A DNA stretch of 64,000 nucleotides, taken from the NCBI GenBank assembly GCA_903855985.1, contig CAIOAO010000100.1, forward strand, positions 1 to 64,000, in the 5' to 3' direction. Below are positions 38,815 to 48,052 of this stretch, piece after piece. Below the pieces are notes generated by a model. It was given only the letters and a program-made list of their open reading frames with translations. It did no database searches and had not been told where the DNA came from. The translations under genes and the position numbers were made by a program. The DNA comes from an uncultured Opitutia bacterium (GTDB lineage: Bacteria; Verrucomicrobiota; Verrucomicrobiia; Opitutales; Opitutaceae). Within the stretch, counting starts at the first letter, position 1. Each line of letters starts with the position of its first letter.

Positions 38815-39804
38815 ATGAAGTCACGCGCCCTCGGGAAAAACGGCCCCCTCGTCTCCGCCCTCGGCCTTGGCTGCATGGGCATGTCGGATTTCTACGGGGC
38901 GCGCGATGACGCGGAGTCCGCCGCCACGATCCACCGGGCCCTCGACCGCGGGCTCACCTTCCTCGACACCGCCGACATGTACGGCTTCGGCGACAATGAG
39001 GAACTCGTCGGCCGCGCCATCGCCGGCCGCCGCCACCAGGTGTTTCTCGCCACCAAGTTCGGCATCGTGCGCAGCCGCACCGACGCGACCGTCCGCGGCA
39101 TCAACGGGAAGCCCGACTACGTGCGCGCCGCCTGCGACGCCAGTCTGCGGCGCCTCGGCGTCGAAACCATCGACCTCTACTACCAGCACCGCGTGGACCC
39201 CACCACACCGATTGAGGAAACCGTGGGCGTGATGGCGGAGCTCGTCCGCGCCGGCAAGGTCCGCCATCTCGGTCTCTCCGAGGCCGGCCCCGACACGATC
39301 CGCCGCGCCCACGCCGTGCATCCCATCACCGCGCTGCAATCGGAATACTCCCTGTGGACGCGCGATCCGGAGGACGGCGTGCTGGCCACCCTGCGCGAGC
39401 TGGGCATTGCCCTCGTCGCCTACAGCCCGCTCGGCCGCGGTTTTCTCACCGGCCAGATCAAGCGCTTTGAGGATTTCGCCGCGGATGACTACCGGCGCCA
39501 GTCCCCGCGTTTCCAGGGCACCAACTTCCAGCTCAACCTCGAGCTCGTCGCGCGCGTCGGCCAGCTCGCCGCCGCCAAGCACTGCACGCCCGGCCAGCTC
39601 GCGCTCGCATGGGTCCTCGCGCAGGGCGGCGACATCGTGCCGATTCCCGGCACCAAGCGCCGCACCTACCTCGACGAAAACCTCGGCGCGCTCGACGTCA
39701 CCCTCACCCCCGCCGACCTCGCATTGATCGGTTCCAGCTTCCCGAAAAACGCCGCCGCCGGGTTGCGTTATCCCGCGCCCATGATGAGCGCCGTCGGGCG
39801 TTGA
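38815..39804 (+). CDS. Aldo/keto reductase
   Basis: A 329-residue NADPH-dependent oxidoreductase with the full catalytic tetrad: Asp51 and Tyr56 in DTADMYG, Lys81 in ATKFG and His125 in YYQHRVD. It has the typical barrel, the [11 protein letters not shown] loop and the [13 protein letters not shown] cofactor segment near the end. The sequence is close to the general YakC/AKR13 type that reduces small aldehydes and ketones. The ATG at 38815 gives the normal start ([17 protein letters not shown]). Confidence 0.95.
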   Translation: MKSRALGKNGPLVSALGLGCMGMSDFYGARDDAESAATIHRALDRGLTFLDTADMYGFGDNEELVGRAIAGRRHQVFLATKFGIVRSRTDATVRGINGKPDYVRAACDASLRRLGVETIDLYYQHRVDPTTPIEETVGVMAELVRAGKVRHLGLSEAGPDTIRRAHAVHPITALQSEYSLWTRDPEDGVLATLRELGIALVAYSPLGRGFLTGQIKRFEDFAADDYRRQSPRFQGTNFQLNLELVARVGQLAAAKHCTPGQLALAWVLAQGGDIVPIPGTKRRTYLDENLGALDVTLTPADLALIGSSFPKNAAAGLRYPAPMMSAVGR

Positions 39805-39885
39805 GCCGGGCGGTTGGGTGGGGACCCGATTCCGCCCCGCCCATGCCGGGGCCTGCCGCGGGCCCCGCCTCGTGCGCCCGTGCGC

Positions 39886-41133
39886 CTACGGCACAGCCGC
39901 CGGCACCGTGGTGGTCCCCGCATCCTTCCGGAAAGTGCGCAGGGCCAGGTAGAGCGCGAGGCCGGTGATAAGCGCCCCCATGTAGAAAGAGGAACCGGCG
40001 AGCCACGGGAAAGTTTGGGGCCCGACGGCCCACGCCAGGATGAACGTGCCGATCAGCGGGCCGGGAATGCCGGCAAGGCTCGCGAGGCCGCCGTACACCC
40101 CTTGCACCGCACCCTGCTCATTCGCGGGCACATGCTTCGTGATGTAGGCCTGAAGCGCGGGCTGGCTGATGCCGGCAAACGCCCCGAAACCGAGGATCGC
40201 ATATATCATCCAGCCCTGCGTCGCGAGGCCGTAGGCGATCTGCGTGACGATCGAGATGACCAAACCGATGACCACCGCGCGGGTTTCACCGATGCGCGGC
40301 ACGATCTTCTTGACGAGCGTCGCCTGCACGAGCCCCGAAAGCACCCCGATGGCCATGAGGGAAATCCCGACCTGCAGCGGGCCCCAGTGATAGCGGGCGT
40401 CCGTGTAGAGCGCCCAGGTGGATTGCAGCATGGTCTGCGCGAGCATCATGATGAAATAACTGCCCGCGAGCGCGAGGACGGTGGGCAGGTGCCGCAGGGC
40501 CAGCAGGGCCCCGACGGGATTGGCGCGGCTCCATTGGAAGGCCCGGCGGTTCTCCGGTTTGAGCGATTCCGGCAGGACGAAGTAGCCCCACAGCCAGTTG
40601 AGCGCGGAACAGCCGGCCGCGACCCAAAAAGGCAGGCGGAGGTCAATGTGACCGAGCACGCCGCCGAGGACAGGGCCGATCACGAAACCAATGCCGAAGG
40701 CCGCACCCAGGATGCCGAACGACTGGGCCCGCTTCTCCGGCGGCGTCACGTCGGCGATGTAAGCATTGGCGGTCGAAAGCACGCCCGCGGTGAAACCGGC
40801 GATGATCCGGGCGACAAACAGCCAGCTGAGGTTGGGGGCATTCGCCATGATCACGTAGTCAATGGCTGAACCGGCGGTCGCGATCAGGATGATGCGCCGG
40901 CGGCCGAAGCGGTCCGACAGCGATCCCATGATCGGCGAGCCGACAAACTGCATCAGGGCGTACGTGCTGATGATCCAGCCGTAGGCGTGTGAGCCGGCGG
41001 AGACATCACCGCCCCGGAACTCCTTGACCAACGAAGGGAGCACCGGGATCAGCAAACCAAAGCCCACCACCGAGAGGACCAGGGTCACAAAGATGAAACT
41101 GATGGCGGGCTTCCGGGCTGACAGGTTGCTCAT
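39886..41133 (-). CDS. MFS transporter, TetA/TCR-like
   Basis: A 415-residue 12-helix major facilitator. The loop after helix 2 has the family motif GSLSDRFGRRR, and GFTAGVLSTANAYIADVTPPEKRAQSFGILGAAFG matches the helix 4-5 region of tetracycline-type antiporters. The most likely role is drug or metabolite/proton antiport. The ATG at 41133 starts directly before the first helix (AISFIFVTLVLSVVGFGLLIPVLP); the frame continues upstream to 41235 without convincing sequence. Two tiny membrane-protein genes are divergent from it. Confidence 0.92.
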   Translation of the reverse strand: MSNLSARKPAISFIFVTLVLSVVGFGLLIPVLPSLVKEFRGGDVSAGSHAYGWIISTYALMQFVGSPIMGSLSDRFGRRRIILIATAGSAIDYVIMANAPNLSWLFVARIIAGFTAGVLSTANAYIADVTPPEKRAQSFGILGAAFGIGFVIGPVLGGVLGHIDLRLPFWVAAGCSALNWLWGYFVLPESLKPENRRAFQWSRANPVGALLALRHLPTVLALAGSYFIMMLAQTMLQSTWALYTDARYHWGPLQVGISLMAIGVLSGLVQATLVKKIVPRIGETRAVVIGLVISIVTQIAYGLATQGWMIYAILGFGAFAGISQPALQAYITKHVPANEQGAVQGVYGGLASLAGIPGPLIGTFILAWAVGPQTFPWLAGSSFYMGALITGLALYLALRTFRKDAGTTTVPAAVP

Positions 41134-41282
41134 GCCGTCATCTTTGGGGCCGACCGGGGCTTGGCGAGCCTGCAAACACCCGGCCCGTCCGCGAAAGCCG
41201 GGAACCCGAACGGTTTTGCCGCTACCATGCTGCAACCCACCGCGGGACCTTGGCCCCGCCCCACCTCAACCCACTCCCGAAC

Positions 41283-41408
41283 ATGATCACCCTTCTCACC
41301 CTGCCGCCCGTGGCGGCCATCGGTTATTCCCTCATCTACCTTATCCTCGGCGGCGGACTCTTCGGCGCCGTGGTCATTTTTATCGTCGCGAAGATTTTCC
41401 GGAAATAA
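41283..41408 (+). CDS. Tiny single-pass membrane protein (41 aa)
   Basis: A 41-residue product. A hydrophobic segment (about residues 11-36, with a GGG turn) is followed by a short basic tail (AKIFRK). ATG at 41283 and TAA at 41406-41408. The composition is that of a real small membrane peptide. It precedes another tiny membrane protein by 32 bases, and the two may be co-transcribed. No family was recognised. Confidence 0.5.
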   Translation: MITLLTLPPVAAIGYSLIYLILGGGLFGAVVIFIVAKIFRK

Positions 41409-41440
41409 GGCCGGCGGCGGCCCGGTCCCCGACCCCCACC

Positions 41441-41572
41441 ATGAGCTTCGACAAAAATGACGGCGCCCCGATCGTGAATGTCCACAAGCGGACGACCAAG
41501 GTGAACATCTGGATGGTCATCGTGATCGTGGCCTTCATCGGCTTCGGCATCTTCTCCTTCCTGACCCTGTGA
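41441..41572 (+). CDS. Tiny single-pass membrane protein (43 aa)
   Basis: A 43-residue product with a polar N-terminus (SFDKNDGAPIVNVHKRTTK) and a C-terminal membrane helix (WMVIVIVAFIGFGIFSFL), the topology of a tail-anchored peptide. It starts 32 bases after the preceding tiny gene. The balanced charge pattern and clean helix favour a real gene. The function is unknown. Confidence 0.55.
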   Translation: MSFDKNDGAPIVNVHKRTTKVNIWMVIVIVAFIGFGIFSFLTL

Positions 41573-41700
41573 GGCGGCTCCCGCGGCCGCACCGCGGTTT
41601 CCGGTAAAAAAACGCCGGAGGATGAGACCTCGCGGCCTGGCCGGCGTCATTGACTCCGATGGAACACTTTCCCCGAATTATCCGTCCCAAGGATCCGACC

Positions 41701-42213
41701 ATGAATACTGCCAAAACCTTCCTAACCGCCCTCGCCCTCACCGGCCTCCTGACCGGCTGTGTCGGCACGGGTCCCAACACCCAGCAGGGCGTCGTCGGTG
41801 GCGCCGCCCTTGGCGCGCTCGCCGGTGCCATCATCGGCAACAACAGCGGCAACCACAACGGTGCCTCCGGGGCGCTCATCGGTGCCGCCGCCGGCGGCCT
41901 GCTTGGCGGCACGATCGGCAACAGCCTCGATCACGAGCGCGGCACACTGTACACGTCGCCGGAGCAGGCCACGACCAACGTCGTCATGGTCCAGCCCCCG
42001 CCGGCCCCGCCCCCGCGTCGGGAAGTGGTCGTTTATCAACCGGGCCCGGGCTTTGTGTGGATCAACGGGTATTGGGCCTTTGACGGCGCCCAATATGTCT
42101 GGATCGAAGGGCGTTGGGTGCGTCCGCCGCACCGCCGGTATCATTCGTATTACGCGCCCCACTGGGAACACCGCGGCGGGAGCTACGTGTACATCCAGGG
42201 CTACTGGCGCTGA
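41701..42213 (+). CDS. Glycine-zipper lipoprotein with YXWXXGXW-type repeats (paralogue 1)
   Basis: A 170-residue predicted lipoprotein with lipobox LTGC (Cys about residue 20), a glycine-zipper domain (about 35-75; GAALGALAGAIIGNNSG and GAAAGGLLGGTIGN), a Pro-rich linker, and aromatic motifs WINGYW, WIEGRW, YIQGYW at regular spacing. Such proteins are probably anchored in the outer membrane. The N-terminal 65 residues are nearly identical to those of the protein at 48053-48577, so the two are paralogues. The ATG at 41701 is the start nearest the signal peptide. Confidence 0.88.
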   Translation: MNTAKTFLTALALTGLLTGCVGTGPNTQQGVVGGAALGALAGAIIGNNSGNHNGASGALIGAAAGGLLGGTIGNSLDHERGTLYTSPEQATTNVVMVQPPPAPPPRREVVVYQPGPGFVWINGYWAFDGAQYVWIEGRWVRPPHRRYHSYYAPHWEHRGGSYVYIQGYWR

Positions 42214-42228
42214 GCCTCGCTCCGGATT

Positions 42229-42259
42229 GAAATAAAAAGCCCCGCCTCACGGCGGGGCT
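42229..42259 (-). terminator. Terminator between convergent genes
   Basis: A 9-bp perfect stem (42238-42246 with 42251-42259) with a tcac loop. On the minus strand it is followed by TTTTATTTC, so it mainly serves the DUF1059-like gene. Confidence 0.85.
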
Positions 42260-42285
42260 CGCGTGGCACCCAACAGCCGGGGGGT

Positions 42286-42552
42286 TTATTTCTTCGGCTC
42301 GGTGACCTTCACCATCGCCTCGGCCTCCGTGTCGCTCAGCACCAGCCCGCTGTGATGGGCCTTGGCGTGCTCCTGCAGGAGCGCGACCACCTCCGTCTTG
42401 TCGTGGCTTTTCACGCTGAAGCTGCAGGGCGACTTGCACTTGGCCGAGTACATCGGCGGCTTGGGTTCATCGGACTTGGCGGCGACGGCGAGCGTCGTGG
42501 CGGCGAGGCCGCCGGCCAGCGCGAGCAGCGCGGCGATCAGGTTTCTCTTCAT
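42286..42552 (-). CDS. Exported DUF1059-like small protein
   Basis: An 88-residue protein with a signal peptide (about residues 1-25). The mature part, YSAKCKSPCSFSVKSHDK followed by EVVALLQEHAKAHHSG, resembles the DUF1059 pattern (C-x-x-C-x-F-x-V-x-S-H-D then a helix with HAKxxH). The two Cys and two His might bind metal. Exported members are less usual than cytoplasmic ones. It has its own terminator, so it is probably monocistronic. Confidence 0.75.
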   Translation of the reverse strand: MKRNLIAALLALAGGLAATTLAVAAKSDEPKPPMYSAKCKSPCSFSVKSHDKTEVVALLQEHAKAHHSGLVLSDTEAEAMVKVTEPKK

Positions 42553-42719
42553 GGTCTTTCTCCTTGGGTTTGTTTGGGGTTTTGGCGGCGCGAGGGCCGC
42601 CGGGTTGACTGCAACTGAGGACCGGTGAGCCGACAGACACTGGACACGCACCGGCCTTTACTGCCGGCCATGTTTCGTGATGCTGGGGTCACCGGGGAGA
42701 TTACCCGCGTAATTATTCT

Positions 42720-43547
42720 GTGATTATCTGCCTCGTAACCGACATGGAGGGACTCGCCGGCGTCAGCGACTGGGAGCAGTGCTACGCGCCGGATGACCAC
42801 GCGCCGGAGTACCGCCACGGGCTCGCGCAGCTCGCCGCCGACACCAACGCCACCATCGCCGGCTGCTTCGACGCCGGCGCCACCGAAGTGAGGGTGTGGG
42901 ATGGACACGGCCGCAACCGCCAGTCGGCCTTCACCCGCGTCCCGCTCGATCCGCGCGCCTCCCTGCGGAAGCTGGAGCCCGCGGTGCCCCTCCGGTTCGG
43001 CGGCCTGGATGAGTCCGTCGCCGGCGTCATGATGGTCGGCCAGCATGCGATGGCAGGCACGGTGAACGGATTCCTGGACCACACCCAGATTCCCAAGGAG
43101 CTCTGCCGCTTCCGGATCAACGGCGACGAACATGGCGAGCTGAGCCAGTTCGCGCTGTTCACGGGCGCGTTCGGGGTGCCGCTGCTGCACGTGTCCGGCG
43201 ACGAGGCGCTCTGCACCGAGGCCCACCGGCTGTTCCCGTGGGTGGCGGCCACCGCCACCAAGCGCGGCACCGGCTGGGCGACCTGTGAACTTTACCCGGT
43301 CGCTGACGTGCGCGCGAACATCCGGCGCGATGTCGCCGCCGCGATCGTGAACCGTGCCGCCGCCCGCCCGTGGCGGCTGCCCATGCCGGCCGAGGTGTCG
43401 GTCGAATTCGCCTACAGCGGACTCGCCGACCCGCTCGCCGCGATCCCGGGCGTCCGGCGGCCGCACGCGCGCACGGTGGCGTGGAACATCCCCGACGCGC
43501 GCTTCATCTACAACTGGCCCGCCGCGGACTGGCACCCGGAAAAGTAG
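42720..43547 (+). CDS. M55 family metallopeptidase (D-aminopeptidase DppA-like)
   Basis: A 275-residue zinc aminopeptidase. The metal ligands of the DppA family are present: D8 and E10 in TDMEGLAG, H63 in WDGHGRN, H109 in GQHAM and a Glu in NGDEHGE (E137 or E140). DppA-type enzymes release D-amino acids from D-peptides and may help recycle peptidoglycan peptides in the cytoplasm. The start is GTG at 42720, where the conserved IICLVTDMEG strand begins. A small imperfect palindrome (attacccgcgtaat) lies just upstream. The stop codon overlaps a hairpin repeat. Confidence 0.92.
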   Translation: MIICLVTDMEGLAGVSDWEQCYAPDDHAPEYRHGLAQLAADTNATIAGCFDAGATEVRVWDGHGRNRQSAFTRVPLDPRASLRKLEPAVPLRFGGLDESVAGVMMVGQHAMAGTVNGFLDHTQIPKELCRFRINGDEHGELSQFALFTGAFGVPLLHVSGDEALCTEAHRLFPWVAATATKRGTGWATCELYPVADVRANIRRDVAAAIVNRAAARPWRLPMPAEVSVEFAYSGLADPLAAIPGVRRPHARTVAWNIPDARFIYNWPAADWHPEK

Positions 43548-43570
43548 GGCGGGCCTTCGACCCGCCCTAC
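43544..43570. repeat. Hairpin repeat at the M55 stop codon
   Basis: A 10-bp perfect stem (gtagggcggg at 43544-43553 with cccgccctac at 43561-43570) and a seven-base loop. It starts at the TAG of the M55 gene, nine bases before the stop of the convergent gene. The same gtagggcggg motif bounds the insertion at 18827-18887. Confidence 0.7.
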
Positions 43571-43579
43571 CCCAGCAGC

Positions 43580-45709
43580 TCACCGCCGCTTCGCCGCGAG
43601 CTGGTCGACCAGCACCGCCACGTACGACGTGAAGCCGTGGTTGCAGCTCACGGTCTTCTGGAAGAGCTCCCAGAGCGTGCCCGTCGTCTTCGCCATCGGC
43701 AGGTAGCTCTTCATCAGCTCGCGGCGCGCGGCCGCGAACTCGCCGTTTTCAATCAGCAGCTGGAAGCGCATGATTTTCCCGACGAAAACGTTGGCCGGAT
43801 GGAGGGTGCCGTAGTCGGCCCGCACCAGCCGCTGCCACAGCGCCTGCTCCCGGAGCGGCGACGCGAGCCCCGTGAAAAAGGCGTAGTACTGGCACACCTC
43901 GGTGGCGTCGTTGCGGACGACGAGCTGGCCCTGGTGGTCGCGGACCGCATGGTCGAGGAACACGCCGTCGCGCCAGGACAGCTCGCGGATCGTCGCATCG
44001 ATCCGCGCCGCCTGCGCGGCGAGCTTCGGCTCGCGCAACAAGCGCGCGGCCGAGCGCAGCGTCATCGCGTAGAGCATGTTCGTCGGGAAATTGACCTCCT
44101 TGACGAAGTCATTCGCCTTCGACCACTCGACGAAGATCCAGCTTTCCAGTTTTTCGAGGAGCCCGCGCTCGTTCTCGAACCTCCGGAAATAGCGCAGCAA
44201 GCCTTCCACGCAGCGCCGGATCTGCGGCTGCCACTCCGCGGGCAGCCGGCGGACGCGCCGGGCCTCGTCGAGCTGGATGACCAGGAACATCGCCCAGTTC
44301 GGGATGAACTGCTTTTGCAGCGCCTCCGCCGGGTAGCACATCGGCACCATGCCCTTCGGCAGGTCGGCGAAGGCGGCCGGCACCAGGTAGTTTTCCAGGA
44401 AGGCCCGCTCGATCTTGTTGTCGCCCGTCAGGTGCCACTCGGCGCGCGCGGTGAACAGGCTGTCACAGAGCCACCCGGCGCGCTCCCGCCCGGGGCAGTC
44501 CATGAAAATATCGAGGGCGTTCTGCCGGAAGCTCGCCAGCGCCGCCCCGCGCACCCGCGCCGCGGCGGGCGTCAGCGAACGGGGCCCGTCGCGCAGCGTC
44601 GTGCCGTTCTGGTAATGGCGCAGGCGGAGGTCCGAGACCTCCACCGTGCCCGACCAGGCGATGACCTGCAGGTGCTGGAACGTGTAGGGTTCGAACGCCT
44701 CAAAATCCACCGTGGCGCCGGGCGCCAGGTCGAACCAGATCACGTTTTCACAGGACGAGCGGTCGAACTTGATCTGGCCGTCCACCAGGATCTCGTCGAA
44801 CACGAGCAGCAGGCGCGCGCCTTTCCGGCTGCTGGCGCGCACCGCGGGAAAGCCCGTGCAGTCCCGGCCAAAGTCCGCACGCACCCACGTGCGCGGACGC
44901 AGCGTGAGGGGCACCCCTGACTTCAGCTTGGCCGTCCCCGTGGACTGGAACGTCGTGCCGGCGAGCGGCGTGTACACCGGCCAGTCCAGCTGCGGGATCG
45001 TATAGCCGGGGGAAGTCTTGGGGACGTCGAAGATGTGCCGCCACTTCTCGGCCTTGGCGAACACCGCCGCGCTAAACGGCCGGGCCCGCCCGGTCACCGC
45101 GGCGGGCCGGGGGCGGATCACGGTCAGGTCCGGATTCGCCACGCCCCGGGCCAGCCAGGTCCGGGCAAAGCTCACCCGGGCCAGCGGCAACGGGCGCTTC
45201 GGCGCGTAACCCGGCTCGCGCCAGGTGAGCCCCGCGGCGCCAAACCGGTAGGCCTCGGCAAAGGCGCGCTGATAGCTGAACCGCTCGACCTTCTGCACGC
45301 GCTCCTTGCGCTGCTCGGCCATGAAGCCGCCGTCACGCGGGGCGGTCCACGCCACGACTTTCCTGCCCTGCACCACTTCCGCGCAGCAAAACGCGGGCTC
45401 ATTCGTCGAGCAGAACGTCGGCACGCCGTATTCCATCACCTCGATGACGAGACGCAGCAGTCCGGTGGCGTCGGCCGACACCGGCCACTCATCCACGCGG
45501 GCATGCCGGTGCGCCGTGCGCGCCGGGCCGCGGCCGATGACCACGCCGTTCGCCCACACGCGATAGGCCTGGGCCGCGGCGACGCGCAGCGTGGCACGCG
45601 AACCGGAGAGTTCCACGCGGGCGTGGAAGCTCACCCAGGTGTTCATCCGGCCGGCGAGTTGGGCCGGCCAGACGGAAATTGCGCGGGCAAAGGGGCGGTA
45701 GGATTTCAT
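43580..45709 (-). CDS. Alpha-L-rhamnosidase-like glycoside hydrolase (GH78-like)
   Basis: A 709-residue multidomain protein: an N-terminal beta-sandwich with ANGVVIGRGPARTAHRHARVDEW, further beta domains, and an (alpha/alpha)6 barrel from about residue 390. The block DIFMDCPGRERAGWLCDS matches the catalytic DCPxRERxGWxGD region of GH78, and NWAMFLVIQLDEARR fits the barrel. No signal peptide is visible, so it would act in the cytoplasm on imported oligosaccharides or glycosides. Rhamnosidase is the best guess, but GH78-like proteins include other specificities. Confidence 0.82.
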   Translation of the reverse strand: MKSYRPFARAISVWPAQLAGRMNTWVSFHARVELSGSRATLRVAAAQAYRVWANGVVIGRGPARTAHRHARVDEWPVSADATGLLRLVIEVMEYGVPTFCSTNEPAFCCAEVVQGRKVVAWTAPRDGGFMAEQRKERVQKVERFSYQRAFAEAYRFGAAGLTWREPGYAPKRPLPLARVSFARTWLARGVANPDLTVIRPRPAAVTGRARPFSAAVFAKAEKWRHIFDVPKTSPGYTIPQLDWPVYTPLAGTTFQSTGTAKLKSGVPLTLRPRTWVRADFGRDCTGFPAVRASSRKGARLLLVFDEILVDGQIKFDRSSCENVIWFDLAPGATVDFEAFEPYTFQHLQVIAWSGTVEVSDLRLRHYQNGTTLRDGPRSLTPAAARVRGAALASFRQNALDIFMDCPGRERAGWLCDSLFTARAEWHLTGDNKIERAFLENYLVPAAFADLPKGMVPMCYPAEALQKQFIPNWAMFLVIQLDEARRVRRLPAEWQPQIRRCVEGLLRYFRRFENERGLLEKLESWIFVEWSKANDFVKEVNFPTNMLYAMTLRSAARLLREPKLAAQAARIDATIRELSWRDGVFLDHAVRDHQGQLVVRNDATEVCQYYAFFTGLASPLREQALWQRLVRADYGTLHPANVFVGKIMRFQLLIENGEFAAARRELMKSYLPMAKTTGTLWELFQKTVSCNHGFTSYVAVLVDQLAAKRR

Positions 45710-45782
45710 GGGGAAAACAGGAAACTGGGCCGCGTCCCGCGAAATTTCCGCGGTCGCGTCCGGGCAGCTGCGCCGGCCGGCC

Positions 45783-46817
45783 TCAGGCCTTCACCAGCTT
45801 CAGCGGGCCGGAGTTCGACGGCAGCTCGGCGACGTACTGGTAGGACGGCTCGCGGGCCTGGCGCTGCAGGACGGAGATGATGTGGCGCCAGGTTGCGACC
45901 AGGCCGTCGGGCGCAGGCGGCACGTCGTAGCGGATGGCCTGGTGGAGCTGCTTGAGGTTGTAGCAGGGCACCGCGGCGAACATGTGGTGCTCCATGTGGT
46001 AGTTCATCTGCCAGAACAGAAACGCCGTCACGGGATTCAGCAGCACGGTGCGGCAGCACAGGCGGAAATCCGGCACCTTGTCCTGCAGGCCGATGTGCTG
46101 GGTGTTGTTGCAGAGGAAAAACAGCCAGCCGCCGTACGCCGGCGTGAGCGAGGTCAGCACCGGGATGATCCACAGCCCGTAATAGAGCGAAACCGCGGCG
46201 ATCAGCACGTGGCCGGCGAGCACGACGCGCGCCCAGCGGATCGGGAGGCGGCGCGTCTGCAGCTGCTCGGGCGGATAGCACACGAGTTCCCACGCGCCGG
46301 TGAACCGGCCGCAGGCCAGGCGCAGCGTGTAGAGGAACATCCATTTCATCCCGCGCGGATTGAACACCGCCTGCTCGAGGAAATGCTTCACCATCAGCTT
46401 CGTCGGCAGCACCACTTCCTGATCGTCGGGCGGGTGCAGCGTGTAGCGGTGGTGCCGCTGGTGGCTGGCGGTGAACACGTCCGGGTGCAGCCAGCCGAGG
46501 AACGAGATCAGGCGGAGGAAAAATTCGTTGAAGAACTTCGTCTTGAACACCGTGCCGTGCCCGAGCTCGTGCATGGCGTTGGTGAGGAAGCTCGCCACCG
46601 TGCCGTGGGCGAAGACGAGCAGCACCGTGAGGTACCAGGGCGCGTGGTGCCGCCACGACAGGAAGGCCAGCGTGGCCGTGGTCGCGTAAACCGCGAGGTA
46701 GCCGAGCGTGTAGACGAACGCCTTGGCGTCGCTCCGCTGGTGCAACCGTTTGAAGACGTCCGTCGGGATCGGCGTGCGGTACCAGTCAACGACGGGTGGG
46801 GTGTGCGGCTCGGCCAT
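45783..46817 (-). CDS. Fatty acid desaturase family protein
   Basis: A 344-residue di-iron membrane enzyme with the three histidine boxes of acyl-lipid desaturases and hydroxylases: HELGHG (residues 83-88), HQRHH (119-123) and HMEHH near residue 275, between four or more membrane segments. It probably introduces a double bond or hydroxyl into a membrane lipid or carotenoid-like substrate. The ATG at 46817 is preferred because the frame upstream, out to 47189, runs antisense through the next gene. It lies downstream of the DTW gene with 71 bases between. Confidence 0.9.
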   Translation of the reverse strand: MAEPHTPPVVDWYRTPIPTDVFKRLHQRSDAKAFVYTLGYLAVYATTATLAFLSWRHHAPWYLTVLLVFAHGTVASFLTNAMHELGHGTVFKTKFFNEFFLRLISFLGWLHPDVFTASHQRHHRYTLHPPDDQEVVLPTKLMVKHFLEQAVFNPRGMKWMFLYTLRLACGRFTGAWELVCYPPEQLQTRRLPIRWARVVLAGHVLIAAVSLYYGLWIIPVLTSLTPAYGGWLFFLCNNTQHIGLQDKVPDFRLCCRTVLLNPVTAFLFWQMNYHMEHHMFAAVPCYNLKQLHQAIRYDVPPAPDGLVATWRHIISVLQRQAREPSYQYVAELPSNSGPLKLVKA

Positions 46818-46888
46818 ACGGTGTCGGGTATTGGCAACGCCGCCATGCATGGCAAGCCCGTTGCCGCTGAATAAACTCGCCGCCTCGC

Positions 46889-47569
46889 CTAGGCCTCGGC
46901 GTCCCGCGCACGGTGCCGGGCGAGCTCGTCGAGCAGCTCGGGAAACGCCGCGCGCACGGGCGATTCCGCCAGGTATTCCGCCGCCTTCGCCTTGGCGCCG
47001 CGCGAGCAAAGCCCCGCATACACGTGGAGCTCGAACTGGAGCCGCAGCCGCGCGTGCACCTGCGTCAGGCCGAGTGCCGCCAGCAGGAACAACAGCGCCT
47101 CCATCGTGCAAAATTTCCCCTCCCCCGCCTGGGAACGGAGCCAGTAACGGCTCGCGCCGGTCATGGGCAGGGCGATCCGCCGCCCCCACGACTCAACCCC
47201 GCGCATCATCTCGCCCGCCTGCCGCCACGTGCCGTCGAGCAGCAGCACCTGCAGGTCCGCGGGTGGCGGATGATCCAGCGGGAGCGGCTCGCCGAGCGGG
47301 TGCAGGATCCAGAGGGTCTTGCCGGGCTGAAGGATCGTCGCCGGCTCGAGCGGACGCTCGCGCCGGTACAGGTGCACGTGCGCGGTCGGGATCACCCGCT
47401 GGATGAGATGGCCCGTGCTGCTCGGCCGCCAGTTTTCCATGTGGTGCATGAGCACGTCCACCTTGACCGGGCAGTCCACCGCCTCGACGCCGGCACAGAT
47501 GCACCACCGGGGCGGCAGCTGGCAGCGGCCGCATCGCAGGCTTTTTTTGAGGACCACGCTTCGTGCCAT
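46889..47569 (-). CDS. DTW domain-containing protein (tRNA-uridine aminocarboxypropyltransferase-like)
   Basis: A 226-residue protein with an N-terminal zinc-binding set (C13, C16, C23, C25 in CGRCQLPPRWCIC) and the DGTW motif (D112-W115) with WRQA after it. DTW proteins such as TapT transfer an aminocarboxypropyl group to uridine in tRNA (acp3U). The intermediate MHHMENWRPSSTGHLI and TLWILHPLGE segments are typical. It is cytoplasmic and divergent from the DUF3892 gene. Confidence 0.9.
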   Translation of the reverse strand: MARSVVLKKSLRCGRCQLPPRWCICAGVEAVDCPVKVDVLMHHMENWRPSSTGHLIQRVIPTAHVHLYRRERPLEPATILQPGKTLWILHPLGEPLPLDHPPPADLQVLLLDGTWRQAGEMMRGVESWGRRIALPMTGASRYWLRSQAGEGKFCTMEALLFLLAALGLTQVHARLRLQFELHVYAGLCSRGAKAKAAEYLAESPVRAAFPELLDELARHRARDAEA

Positions 47570-47704
47570 CGGGCCCCATCCGGCAAGACATTGCCCCGCC
47601 GGTCAACCCGGAGTTCGCCGGCGCGGAGGTTTAATTCGCTAATGCCGCAATCCGCGAATACGGTGCGGGCTCCCGCAGAGATATATTTCAACGAAATCAC
47701 TCCC

Positions 47705-47995
47705 ATGGCCCGCCCCGTTCACCGCCGCACCATCACTTTTGCCCAAAAGGCCTACAGCTACGATCCGCATGAGCGCATCGAGTCCATCGGCGGGCTCAAC
47801 TCCGACAAGAGCCGCTGGAAGCTGTCCCAGCAGGCCGCCATCTCCGCGATCGAGTCGGGCACGGACGAGTTTGTCGTCGTCACCAAGGAGCGCACCGAGC
47901 GCATTGTCGTGGTGACCTACGCCGGCCAGAAATATCTCAAGACGGAGCACGAGGGCAAGGGGCCGGACAGCCTGCTCGCCCTGCCCTCCAGCTGA
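47705..47995 (+). CDS. DUF3892 domain-containing protein
   Basis: A 96-residue basic protein. The segment AISAIESGTDEFVVVTKERTERIVVV and the end KYLKTEHEGKGPDSLLALPS match DUF3892, a small beta-rich domain of unknown role. An in-frame ATG at 47642 would add 21 residues; 47705 is preferred because the longer form has an unrelated N-terminus. It is divergent from the DTW gene and followed by a hairpin that also serves the next gene on the other strand. Confidence 0.8.
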   Translation: MARPVHRRTITFAQKAYSYDPHERIESIGGLNSDKSRWKLSQQAAISAIESGTDEFVVVTKERTERIVVVTYAGQKYLKTEHEGKGPDSLLALPSS

Positions 47996-48032
47996 CAATA
48001 AAACGCGGCGGCCCTGAACGGGCACCGCCGCG
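47995..48032 (-). terminator. Hairpin terminator between convergent genes
   Basis: Stem cgcggcgg/ccgccgcg (48004-48011 with 48025-48032), extended by a three-base inner stem. On the minus strand it is followed by TTTTATTGTC, which fits a terminator of the lipoprotein gene. Confidence 0.75.
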
Positions 48033-48052
48033 TCGCAAAGCAGCGCGGGGGC

